This document shows positions 22,226-33,122 of a stretch of DNA of 64,000 nucleotides, in pieces. Where the stretch lies: NCBI GenBank assembly GCA_028015205.1, contig CM051514.1, positions 41,556,150-41,620,149 on the forward strand. The letters are read 5' to 3'. Under the pieces are notes generated by a model that saw nothing but the letters and a program-made list of their open reading frames with translations, was not told where the DNA came from and ran no database searches. The DNA comes from Mytilisepta virgata. Its lineage: Eukaryota; Mollusca; Bivalvia; Mytilida; Mytilidae. The position numbers were made by a program, and so were the translations under genes. Position 1 is the stretch's first letter. Every line of letters starts with the position of its first letter.

Positions 22226-24913
22226 ATAAATCGTAACAGATTATGCGTTTAGATCAAAGTAGGTAAGGAATTATTCTAAAAGACCGACTATAAACACTGA
22301 AATGTGATCCTTATTTTGTAATTTATATACAATTATAATTTTTTCGCCACTTTGTACTGAAGGTCATTATATACTCATGTTACTGTAATGACAAGCGTGC
22401 AAGCTGTAAAAATTATCAGAATACTGGTTATATAAAATAACAATTAGCGATACTTTATATGACTTTTAGCTGCAATTTTCTCTTGCCAAAACCCGTAAAA
22501 TGTACGCCTCTGCACAATTTATATCTATATCTATATCTATAGACAGGATATTCATATATATGTCACTCAAGACACCCCTCTTCACGCAAAGATAGTTGTT
22601 TCAAAATGGAGTGATAAAACTATGAAGGAATGGAAATGTTTCAGTTACCATGGTTACGTGGGTTGAAAGTAAGTTTCTGTTATTTACAAAGTGCCAGTAA
22701 CCTTAAATACTGAACAGAACGATTGTCATTCATCATATTTTATCAAGGTGATTACCTTGTTTACACTCTCTTACTCAAGGTTTATGTCTTTTTGAAGAGT
22801 AACAATCTTCTGCTGTTAAGTGTGGTCAAGTGCTGGTCATTACAATAAGTATCATCTGTCCAGAAAACTCAAGTGGTTAGAATTAACAGAAGTACAGCAG
22901 TAAGCCCAATGAAGGCAAACAATAAATTGTTTTATAGCTCTTGTAATTCTAACAGGAAATCCGATAAAAGTACACACTGTAATATTGATGTTCATTGTAT
23001 TGAACACACTCAAATATCTACGAAATCCCAGAAGGATCATTCGAATTTCGAATCTCGCATGATTCTCCCAGGCTTTCGTAATTATCGATAATGAAATTTT
23101 CCTTAAAACTATATTCCTGTTACAGTAATATATGTAATACTATGTATCATATGTACTCCATGAGAAACCGATTTCTTGATGAAAAGTTGTAGTTATAGCT
23201 TTGCTAATTGCTGTGAAGAAATTCTAAGAAAAAAAAGGGATTTTATAATGAAAAAGCAGATCAGACGTCAATATTTCTTGCATAATCTCAGACAAATTTA
23301 CCAGATTTTCTCAATCATCAGAATAACAGCTTTTATAACGAAATACTGTGTCTTGACATTTTAGGTCATTAATTTACGTTCAAAAAGTGGTTTTATGGAC
23401 ATGAAACTACGCGACTATGGTTCAAGATGCAAGATACCTATCATTGCCTATCGTAGCCAATCATTCTGTTTTTACAGTTTCCATTTTAGAAAATCCGAAT
23501 TGTGTGTAATAATGTACAAGAATACCAGACTGCTATTATGATTCAAATGTCGAAATAGGTCACATGACATCAAGATAAAGTGTTAAATATTGTCTTGATT
23601 TACACAAATATATTTCAAACTGATCAGATATATGGAGATTCTGTTCCTAGCCATCGCTATCTACAACAAATATCTATTACCAATAGTATAATGTCTACAC
23701 GGTTATTTGTTTGTAGGTATTATGCAGACAATGAATGCCATATAAATCTTTTACATTTCATTTTTTAGAAACTATTGAAAGATTATATATTTTTCATACA
23801 TATTCTATTAATAGCGAGCACTATAGGAGCATATCCATTTTCTACATATGGTCATTTACAAAAGCCTTTGTTTAATGGGGGCAGCCATATTTTGCTACAT
23901 ACTAAGGCTAGAAAAAGTTTGGTTCGCCGGAAACGGGAGAAAGGGAAATAACTTGCTTTAAATTATAATTTTAGAATCAGAAACGTGATACCGGAAATGA
24001 GTTTCTGGAAACTATTGCTGTGCTCGTATCATTGGCAACGAAGAGTGCAGAAAAGTTTTAATCACTTTACTGGGACAGTAAAATTCAATAGACATGCCAA
24101 AACACTTTAAGTTAACATATTGTTATAGAAATGGTATCCTAGAAAAGGTTAATTTTTTGAATTGGAGAGACCCAAATGATATATTCAAAACTGGAAACAG
24201 ACTGCAGTGTACTGCCCAGGTTGGATTGCGTACTGCAGCACCATTCTAAACCAAACTTTTTTATTATATGATTTATTAAATACCTTTACGTAATCTTCGG
24301 TTATATTTTTCGAAAATTCTGCAGAATCCATCGTATATGCAACCTCGATACATGTAAAAGTACAATACATTATATTGCAAAATATTCTATTTGCGTCATT
24401 AGCTATTCAACGATACTTATCCATTGTGACCAGTGTTGTAATATTGCTATTACATCTGATATTCTAGGACCATTGTATTATAACATTTCTCAGAATCGAT
24501 CAAACGTTAAAAATAGATTGACCATGCTACTGGAACTACATTGTATTTTTGGAACGATAGTTGCTTTTCTGTATATTAATGTCAATCATGGTAGTTATAA
24601 GTCCGGCTTTACATTATTTTACGACTTCAGATTAAAGTTGGATATTTTTTTTTATTATCTATTAGCTGATACTGTTGTACAAAAAACAAACCCATCAGCG
24701 AAACTTTGATGTATTATTTTTGAGGGCGCATTGGGAGGTAGGGGAGGTAACCAAGAAAATATTCATCTTTAATCAGCAAAATTTGGCAATATATTTTAGA
24801 TTTTCTACAGTTTGCCAAAAAAAAATTAAAGTTTTGATAATGAGAATTGTAGTTTCACCAAAATATACAGGATGCTGTATTGCCGATGATTATCTGACAA
24901 ATAATGGTGATTA
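22226..24913. other. Gene-free AT-rich interval
   Basis: Contains a short (ATCTAT)n run near 22520-22541. Frames at 22873, 23176, 23580, 24185 and 24473 are 60-80 codons with no recognisable domain. Confidence 0.5.
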
Positions 24914-24929
24914 GGGGGGGGGGGGGGGG
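24914..24929. repeat. 16-base G run
   Basis: Uninterrupted G tract directly before the tandem array. It is a potential G-quadruplex or sequencing-error site. Confidence 0.9.
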
Positions 24930-24937
24930 TGTGGTTT

Positions 24938-25765
24938 TTAGCTCACCTGGCCAAAGGCCACGTGAGGTTTTGTCATCACTTGTCGTCCATCATCCGTCCG
25001 TACGTGTGTAAACTTTTACATTTTCATCTTCTCCTCTGAATCCCCTGGACCTATTGAACTGAAACTTGGCCTGTAGCGTCTATGGAAGGTCCTTTACAAA
25101 GTTTGCATAAATCATCCGGGTCCGTCAACCAAAATGGCCGCCATGATCATTTACATGTTCTGATTGGTCAAAATTTAAATATTCTTCTGCACTGAAACTG
25201 TTAAGCCAAATAAACTCATTTTTGGTATGGAGCATCTATGGAAGGTCCTTTACAGAGTTGGCATAACTCATCCCGGTCCGTGAAAAAAAATGGCCGCCAA
25301 GAGCATTTACATGTTCTGATTGGTCGAAATTTAAAACTTCTTCTCCTCAGAAACCGTAAAGCCAAATGAACTGATTTTTGATATGGAACATCTATGGAAG
25401 GTCCTTTACAAAATTTGCATAATTCATCCCGGTCCGTGACACAAAATGGCCGCCATGAGAATTTACATGTTCTGATTGGTCGAAATTTAAAACTTCTTCT
25501 GCTCTGAAACTGTAAAGCCAAATGAACTCATTTTTGGTATGGAGCATCTATGGAAGGTCCTTTACAGAGTTTGCATAACTCATCCCGGTCCGTGAAACAA
25601 AATGGCCGCCAAGAGCATTTACATGTTCTGATTGGTCGAAATTTAAAACTTCTTCTCCTCTGAAACCGTAAAGCCAAATAAACTGATTTTTGGTATGGAT
25701 CATCTGTGGAAGGTCCTTTACAAAGATTTCATAAATCATCCCGGTCCGTAAAACAAAATTTTCGA
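24938..25765 (-). repeat. ~156-bp tandem array A with leader
   Basis: The leader AGCTCACCTGGCCAAAGGCC, containing the hairpin GGCC-AAA-GGCC, precedes about 4.5 units. CTATGGAAGG or a one-base variant recurs at about 25080, 25235, 25392, 25548 and 25704, a period of 155-157. Each unit carries AAAATGGCCGCCA (the last degraded) and CTGATTGGTC. The minus-strand frames (for example 25216-25521) are repeat-borne, since the period is divisible by three. The reverse complement of a unit matches array B. Confidence 0.9.
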
Positions 25766-26120
25766 GCAATGTCCAGAAAGTAAAAGATGTATTATTCCTA
25801 TGAAATCACTAGCAGTGAATAAAACTGGTATATACTATGAATTTGTTTTTATAATAAAACAGTTGTTTGTAAATTTAAAACAAGATTAGTTCAGATCTTT
25901 GCAACTCACATCACAAGCACATACATGTAGCTCCATATCGTAAATAAATAGCATAGTCTCTATAATATCCCCTGGGTGGTGATGGTGTTGGTTGTGGTTT
26001 AAGGCATTCGCTGTCTGGTCTGTTGTTATACAACTTTAAACCATCATACATTATAATAATCATAATTCCACACAGTACTGAGTGGACACACATTGGGTAT
26101 ATGTACATGTTTGCATATTT
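25766..26120. other. Spacer between opposed arrays
   Basis: AT-rich with no repeat unit. It separates array A from array B. Confidence 0.6.
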
Positions 26121-26760
26121 AAACAAGAGGCTCAAGAGAATTGAGCCTGTATAGCTCAACTGACAGTCCTACGATCAATCCATTTTATTTCATACCAAGT
26201 GTCAGTTAATTTGGCTATATGGTTTCGGAGGAGGAGATTTTTGAAATTTTGCGGACCAATCAAAAATAAGAACCATCATAGCTGCCATATTAGCTGTCAG
26301 AAAGGGGCGAAATAAGCAAACTTTAATATAAAGGTCCTTTCACAGATGTCTCATACCAAGGTACAGCTAATTTGGCTTTTTGGTTTCAGAAAATTTTATT
26401 TTTGAAATTTTGACCAATCAGAAATAAGAATTCATCATGGCGGACATATAAGTTCTTTGACCGGAACAAAATATGCAAAATGTATAAAGGTCTTTACACG
26501 AATGCTTCATACCAAGTTTAAGCTCATTTGGCTTAGGGATTTCAGAGGAGAAGATTTTAAAAAAATTGTCCAATCAGAAATAAGAATTCATCATGGCGGC
26601 CATATTAGTTGTCCGACCGGAACGAAATATGCAAACTTTATAAAGGTCCTTCCACAGATGCTTCATACCAAGTTACAGTTCAGTTGGCTTTGAGGTTTCA
26701 AAAGAAAAGATTTTTGAAATGTTGACCCATCAGAAAGAAGAATTCAAAGATGACAAAAGC
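26121..26760 (+). repeat. ~156-bp tandem array B, opposite orientation to A
   Basis: It begins with AAACAAGAGGCTCAAGAGAA, a leader of a type I associate with bivalve repeats. CATACCAAG recurs at 26191, 26352, 26508 and 26664, a period of 156-161. Units carry CATCATGGCGGCCATATTAG or variants, GACCAATCAG and ATGCAAACTTTATAAAGGTC. They align with the reverse complement of array A units. Confidence 0.88.
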
Positions 26761-26780
26761 TCACATGCTCGAGTGCGACC

Positions 26781-26865
26781 GAAAAAAAAATCCAGGGCCT
26801 TAATTTTGGCGAAAAAAAATAGGCAGGATTAAATATTACATCCTAGCCCCTACCCCCATAAAAAA
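26781..26865 (+). mobile_element. Half copy of the GGGCTAGGAT MITE
   Basis: TAGGCAGGATTAAATATTAC followed by ATCCTAGCCCCTACCCCCAT matches the right end of the element at 13816-14036. Confidence 0.6.
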
Positions 26866-27389
26866 CAAAAAGTTCCTCCCTAACGGAAGATTTCAAGCCT
26901 TATTTGTGAGACAGAAACCTGTTAATGTTCCATAAAAAGTTTTGGTAGAAAGCTGGAGTAACATCAGGTGATCCGGAAGAGTATGCCTTATCAAATTTTT
27001 GGAGTGAGGATCACCAAGTTTATGTGACATTAATTTCACTTTGATAAAAAAGCACCATTTATTTATCACATATATGACAGCAAGGAATTATCCGAAGAAG
27101 TAAATTACGTTTATAATTTGAACTTTTGAAGAATCATTTCGAATTAAAGAAAAATCCTATATATTGACCCGAAATTACGGTACCGATCGTCCCTTTGTCA
27201 AATACTGCCAGATGGAAAGATCGATATGTAATTCGTTTCATCCTTGTTTCTGACGGAATGATATATATTTTATTAACCAATATCACTCAGTATTTGGAGG
27301 GTAATTGATTTATAAGAGGTTAAGTTGTAATGTAATAGATATTCTGATTTAATGAAATATTCATACCATTCATTTTAATTATAAATGTC
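26866..27389. other. AT-rich interval
   Basis: The GGTGATCCGGAAGAGTATGC stretch near 26968 resembles the start of the RT-element tail (minus orientation). Otherwise nothing is recognised. Confidence 0.4.
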
Positions 27390-27925
27390 GTGGGTGTCAC
27401 GAAGTGTAATGACGAAGGTCAACTGAATAATTTCCGTCGTACCGTCTGTCCGTCGTCCTCACTTCGGACCATAACTCAAAAAGGCTTTCACCAATTTTCA
27501 TTAAACCCGAAACTTTGGTGAATTGTTTATATCTACAATGTTTTGACATAAGCTCCCTTTCGATTTCTATAAATTTCCTTTTTTACGTTTCGGAATGATG
27601 GGAATTTATTCATAAAAAGGGGGAATTTTCACACTTTGGGCGGTTATGGAATTTTATTCGTTCAAATTTCGGAGTTATGGAACTTAGTTCATTAAAAAAG
27701 GGGGATTTTTCACATCTCACACTGTATCTTAAGAACTCATTGTCCGATTTACTTAAAATTTTACAACTTTACACTGTTGTGGAAGTCTAAATTTTGATTT
27801 TCTGTTCCAGAGTATTCATCAAAAATAAGGAACAAAATCAAAGGGTCCATATGTTAATTGGTGAATTTTAATTTTCTAGACGAGGGGCATATCATGCACT
27901 CATGGCGCAGCTGTTTATTATGCAT
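27390..27925 (+). repeat. Dispersed repeat with CCGTCTGTCCGTCGTCC
   Basis: A GC-richer block opens with GTGGGTGTCACGAAGTGTAA and a CCGTCCGTC-type stretch. Two GGGG(A/G)ATTTTTCACA-type segments lie about 90 bases apart, and the block ends GGGGCATATCATGCACTCAT. I interpret it as an old dispersed element. The family is unknown. Confidence 0.45.
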
Positions 27926-29199
27926 ATACAATCCCACCATCGGGTTTTTTTTTGACAGGTGCTTACATGGACGGTGAAATCAATTAACTGTGACTAAACC
28001 CATTCGCTCATAATATAAGCAACTTACCATGAGAAGATATCAGTATAGAAAAGCAATATTGTACATGTTTATTTTTATAGAAAAAAAACTGATTGTAGAA
28101 AAATTTAGATTTCATCTTGTTAGAATAGAACCACTATAACACAGTTATAAAACTAATCACATGTAATAAAGTTCAATATTCCAAAAACGAAGCAAATCTT
28201 AAGAGTTTTATAAGATTAGTTTAATGTGTTAACTATGTAACTATGTAATAAAAACAGCCGAACAATTTAGACAAGACAGTGTTCGTGCAATTATATCAAA
28301 CTTCTGACTTAAGATTAAGACCTGCTATCATTACAATACAGAGGAAATTTAGTAGAATACTGTTAGAGGGATTTATCACTTCAAAACTAGTGCAGAATTG
28401 TAAGTCTTAATACATACTTTAATGTTTCTGCTTTTAAATTTTAGCAGTTTCATGTGTTTTCTGAATATTAAATTAATTTCTTTTAAGGAATATTTACGCT
28501 TTCACTTTTTTAAATGCTTTTATTGCCCTCAGCATAAAACAATTTTATGACTAGTCTGTCAAACTCAAGACACCAACCGATACTAGTAACTAATGTTTTT
28601 ATCTTTAACAGCGGTTTTTATCTTGTTTTGTCGCGGCCTACCGGGTAGCAAGAAAAAATAGACCGACAAAATAATAAGGAAAAATGTGCACTTGGGTGAT
28701 AAAATTCTGTATTGTAGGTACATATACTTTCAAGGTACAAACTTTAAGTCTGATATATTTTGCATTTACAAGTTATTTATGGGTGTTAGTGTACTATATC
28801 ATACTTCACCTCAATATAGTTCAGTCAAACATTAATGAGAAAATGTTCATTTGTTAATTTCGAATAAAGTAAACATTTTGTTAGAGTTAAAATAAAACAT
28901 CCAGACAGGTTTTACAGATAGAAAGCGATATAACAGCAGTATGAAACTCAAGATCATTATATACAATGGTCACATGAGGAACCAATTGTAATCATTTTGA
29001 TTTGAAAAGGAAGCAACAATTTAATGTTTTATTGAACCCTATGTGATCTGGGATCCTCAGTATCCATACAACAGTGCCCCGTTTCATAAACATTCGTACT
29101 ACGTGTGTTTTCGTTCCAAAATTTATAATATAGGTGATTCATTCCAAGTAATAATATGTCATTCAGTCTGGTATCACACTTTGGAGCTCGAGCCTTCCT
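27926..29199. other. Gene-free AT-rich interval
   Basis: No feature recognised. Confidence 0.5.
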
Positions 29200-30005
29200 T
29201 TTCCGCTAAATGTGGTAAATGGATCTTATAAATATATTTCCTTTCCATTAAAAATATCAAGTGCTAGTTATTCGAAGGACAAAATCACGGAAAACCACAA
29301 ATTGGTTCTATCTTCCTTTGCTGTTTCCACGAAAGACGAAGATTGTGATATTCCTTCTTGGTACTGGATTCCAAAACTTCATAAGTGTCCATACAAAGAG
29401 CGTTTCATCGCATGATCTGCCAAGTGTACTACTAAACCCCTTTCTAATCTGCTTACTTCCATCTTGACAGCTGTGAAAACGGGTCTCCAAAAAGTCTGAA
29501 AAACTTGCAGAGAATCTAAAATCCAGATCTCTTTCTTCGTGTAACAGCATTAAAACCTTTGATTTCTCTACCCTCTATACTACCATTCCACACCCGCAGA
29601 TAAAAGAAAGACTGAAGATTTTAATTTCAATTCATCGCTATGACTAGGCATAAATACTTATGGTTAGCCTTAAATCGATTTATGCCTAGGCATAAATCGA
29701 TTTATGCTTAGGGATAGATAGATATTTACGACGCACATACCGCGTCATACATTGCTGTGTAGTAACATTCCAGCTGCACCAGCGTGGAGTATTTATCTCC
29801 CAACTCATACGTTTTGCTAGAAATTGCGGCTATTATGCCGAATATTTGGATAGGACTCATCCGCAAAAGCTATTAGTACAGCGTTATGTTGCCCATAGAT
29901 TGAGGTCGTCGCTGCGAACATTCTACGGTCGTCACCACGATCTGATTGACGGCATATTACTACGATGGCTATATGAACACCTTCTCTGGATGTGGGATAT
30001 AATTA
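29200..30005 (+). pseudogene. RT element remnant, copy interrupted by a palindrome
   Basis: The N-terminal RT part (29212-29625) shows DIPSWYWIPKLHKCPYKERF, a stop, TKPLSNLLTSILTAVKTGLQ, a second stop, and the FSTLYTTIPHPQIKERLK-like block. A 34-bp palindrome region (29640-29715) follows, then the C-terminal part (29870-29960) with LRSSLRTFYGRHHDLIDG. The central catalytic region is missing. It is the same family as the copies at 2955 and 17336. Confidence 0.72.
29671..29704. repeat. Perfect 34-bp palindrome
   Basis: TAAATCGATTTATGCCTAGG continued by CATAAATCGATTTA is its own reverse complement. It nests two smaller palindromes (AAATCGATTT) around GCCTAGGC. Confidence 0.95.
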
Positions 30006-31189
30006 CTCACTAGTTTCGAAGACTTTCCATGTATATACATGTATTCTGGCGATTTACGAAGTGAGATTAAATCCCATTTTAATACAAAAAAAATCCCCAC
30101 AGTACTAAAGCTAAAAAACGTTATAAACGATGAATTCATTTCCAGAAAAGACTCTTTAAACGTCTTAGTGATAAAAATGTCTCCGTGTGATTGTTTGTGC
30201 GTTAGTTTTTTTATTTTCTAACGACTTACTGATTAGTAGAATGCTGCTTTCTGATGTTACTTACATATGACTAAACTGTCTTCAAATAAAACACGTGGCA
30301 TAAACAATTAAGACTTAAATCGTTTATGTCTGTTCTAATTTTGAATTCTCAATAGTTAGTTTGTAATTCATTAAACATCTAAGTGATTGATAACTTTCTT
30401 AAAAAATAAGAAACTTAACAATCGCGTTTGTCGAGCATAAATCTGCGGCAGTCTTTATAAACAGAAGAATCGCTTAAATCCTTTGTACTGTCTGAACCTA
30501 GGTGTAAATACAATGAATATAAATATTTAATCAATATAAAAATGAACAGATATAGGGTATGCGTCAATAAGACAGTATCTCACAAGACCAAACAAATGAC
30601 AATTGGATTATAAAATCTAGGGAATGCAGAGCATCCTTCAACAACGACAAACATCACAGACTGAACAATCGAGAAATAGTGAGGACCATCACATTAACAT
30701 TGGGATCTTGGGACATCGGACGTATAAGCAATTTTCATTTCTTTAGATTCATTGTGTCTCTTCTTGTTTCGTTTTCTAGTAGTTTTATTCTTTAGTCTAT
30801 GAGACTTTTCCTTTTTATTTATTTACTCTTATCTGTGTTTTTTTTTTAAAAATTCTATTGAACCTGTCTTAATTTTATTTAGTATTTTAATATAATATAA
30901 TTATCCCCTTCTTCATAGAAATATTAAAACTAAATTCTTTTCAATGTTGTTTGCAAAAATAATTTGGATATTCATGAAATGTTTTCCTTTATCACTGAAA
31001 AATGTATAGTATAGTTATAAACCTTTGACACAATATAAATCATTCATTGACAAATAGTTTTAAGATTTTTCTGGCACTCAAAATGTCAACGGGAAAAATA
31101 CACCCGACATGTCAAATGTATTTCCTTACGACCTGAAGACTGATGTATCATTTATCATTTAAATACCAGTAGTTTATCGTATTTCCACA
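30006..31189. other. Gene-free AT-rich interval
   Basis: The less AT-rich block at 30540-30730 may be an old dispersed repeat. No exon is recognised. Confidence 0.45.
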
Positions 31190-31460
31190 TCTTGATTTAT
31201 TTCTCGAAATTGAATATGAGGAACATGCATTTGGTGACAAAATCTGTACTTCTAAGCCGATGACTTCAATTTTCGCATTGTTACTTTTCCCTTCTTATCT
31301 GGCAATATACAAAGAATGTGTATTGTGTATATATTTCTGGTATTACTTGACACTGGTTGCCATGACTTTTTAGAAGCGGATTTTATCAGAGATAAGGTGA
31401 TGTTATAATTAAAGAAATTTAACAGTCTTCATTACTAATTCATAGATCATATAAAATAAT
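31190..31460 (+). pseudogene. Strongly decayed RT element fragment
   Basis: Conceptual reading near 31240-31320 gives DDFNFRIVTFPFLSGNIQ-like words with breaks, followed by remnants of the GFIxDK and FYxRHHxLI blocks. It aligns with 3700-3960. Confidence 0.55.
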
Positions 31461-31884
31461 TCTTAACACCAAATACAGATATTATGACCTTTCCATATAT
31501 ATTAAGATTCATGCAGTCATCAGCAACACTTTAAATAAAGACAAACCAACATTATCTAAACACTTCTGTCATTAATTCAGAATCATCTACTAGTACAGAG
31601 GGAAGCCTGATAAGAGAGCTAATGCGGCTACGATAATTCCTGCTAGTTACAACTGTTAGTATATTTTCATCTTTGTAAAATAAAATGTAAGGGAATGCGT
31701 GTATATTTAAAAAACAACCATCAAACAAATTTAAAAAAACCATTTTATTTAAAGCAACAATGATCTTAATTGATATAGATGCCATGACATATTAAAGAGG
31801 AAAACACTTAAAAAGTTAACGGAAATATGCTCCATCTCAATTGTTTGTGAGAGAGCGAGCGAGAGAGAGAGATCACATTGCTAT
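31461..31884. other. AT-rich interval with (GA)n
   Basis: A GAGAGAGCGAGCGAGAGAGA run lies at 31849-31873. The minus-strand 77-residue frame at 31552-31785 has no recognisable domain. Confidence 0.5.
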
Positions 31885-32075
31885 TGCTAGTGGTTTAGTT
31901 TGTACTGTGTTGTTCCATGTTTGTTTAGTTTATGCTATGTTTTTTAATCTTTTAGTTATACATGCATCATTGTGCCGTTTGTTTATTAAGTTACATTCTC
32001 ATGACTTTGTCTTTTCCTTGTATTTCCACTTTACGGATTTTATCCACTGTTTTTGTCGCATCGCCGATATTTAAG
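31885..32075 (+). repeat. Dispersed repeat (TTAGTTATACATG...TTTACGGA family), copy 1
   Basis: CTTTTAGTTATACATGCATC, then ACATTCTCATGACTTTGTCT and CTTTACGGATTTTATCCACT. Matching copies lie at 43605-43875 and 49480-49580. Confidence 0.65.
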
Positions 32076-32299
32076 GCAATATGACCGAATTAAAAGAATC
32101 AAAAGTGTGTCAAGACCGTCAGATGTCCTTTAATAGATAATTAATTACTTTTAATATTTAAAACTTTTTTTTCTGACGTCAGATTAATCTTTAGAGGTAT
32201 CGATAGGTCATACCAAGGTTTCATAACGTTGATAAAAATCAGACATTTGACAAAGTAACAAAGAAAGCCTTAAATACGTTCATACATACAATTGGTTGA

Positions 32300-32465
32300 A
32301 TGTGTAAATCACAAAACAAAATCGTGTAACGTGCGAAACGTGTGCGCGTATCATGAGGATCATATGCGTGGAATGTGTGAATCTTGTGCATGCAACTTTC
32401 GAATCGTGTACGTGCGATTTGTATGTGGTTAGAAACGTGCGATTTGAATCGTGTAACGTGTATGA
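32300..32465. repeat. Degenerate CGTGTAACGTGCGA short-period repeat, block 1
   Basis: Roughly ten to twelve drifting units of (AAT)CGTGTAACGTGCGATT, stronger in CpG than the surroundings. A second block on the same strand lies at 33005-33122. Confidence 0.75.
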
Positions 32466-33004
32466 GATTTCATTGGTAGAAGACAAATATTAAAACGTGT
32501 GAATTCAAATCAGAGCATATTTCGAATTCAATCAAAAAATTGTTGGAACGAACATCAGTGTCAAATATTTTAAAATTCTGATATTGATAATCCCGCACAG
32601 TTTCTATTTTTTTTCTATTAATAATGTAAATTATCCAATTAATGTGGTTCGACAAGAAAAAAATTAATAAAATGTTTTCTTAATTATATGATAATATCTC
32701 TTGCATGCAACATTTGCAACATTTGCAAATTAAACATATATCTGAACTTAACTTGTTTGTCATGTTTGTAAAAATATATTAAGGTATTCTTGAAAAGTTT
32801 TTAACATTTTTTGAAAATGTCATGTATTAATTTACATCTTCATAGTACATCTTTTACATTAGCAATTGTTGAATTATTATGTACCCAACACATGAAGTCT
32901 TACGTTTTAAAGAAGCTATAAAATATTGTGACGTACTGTTTATTTTATTAACAACAAATAACATGAACATGTTTATATTCCGTTTGTGTCTTACAAACAC
33001 AAAT
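32466..33004. other. AT-rich spacer between two CGTG blocks
   Basis: No feature recognised. Confidence 0.5.
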
Positions 33005-33122
33005 TTGTGTAACTTGCATTGTGTGGTTTGCGTGAAATGAGCGAATATTGTGAGTGTTTCGTGCGAATCGTGTGCGTGTAACGTACGAGTCGCGTGTGTG
33101 ATTTTGTGCGTTACACGTTCAA
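33005..33122. repeat. Degenerate CGTG repeat, block 2
   Basis: TTCGTGCGAATCGTGTGCGT, then GTAACGTACGAGTCGCGTGT and more. Same motif and strand as 32300-32465. Confidence 0.75.

Noticed and set aside
25216..25769. Minus-strand 101- and 73-codon frames with repeated SFKFRPIRTC-like blocks
   Set aside because: The peptide repeats because the DNA is a 156-bp tandem array with a period divisible by three. No start, signal or domain supports a gene.
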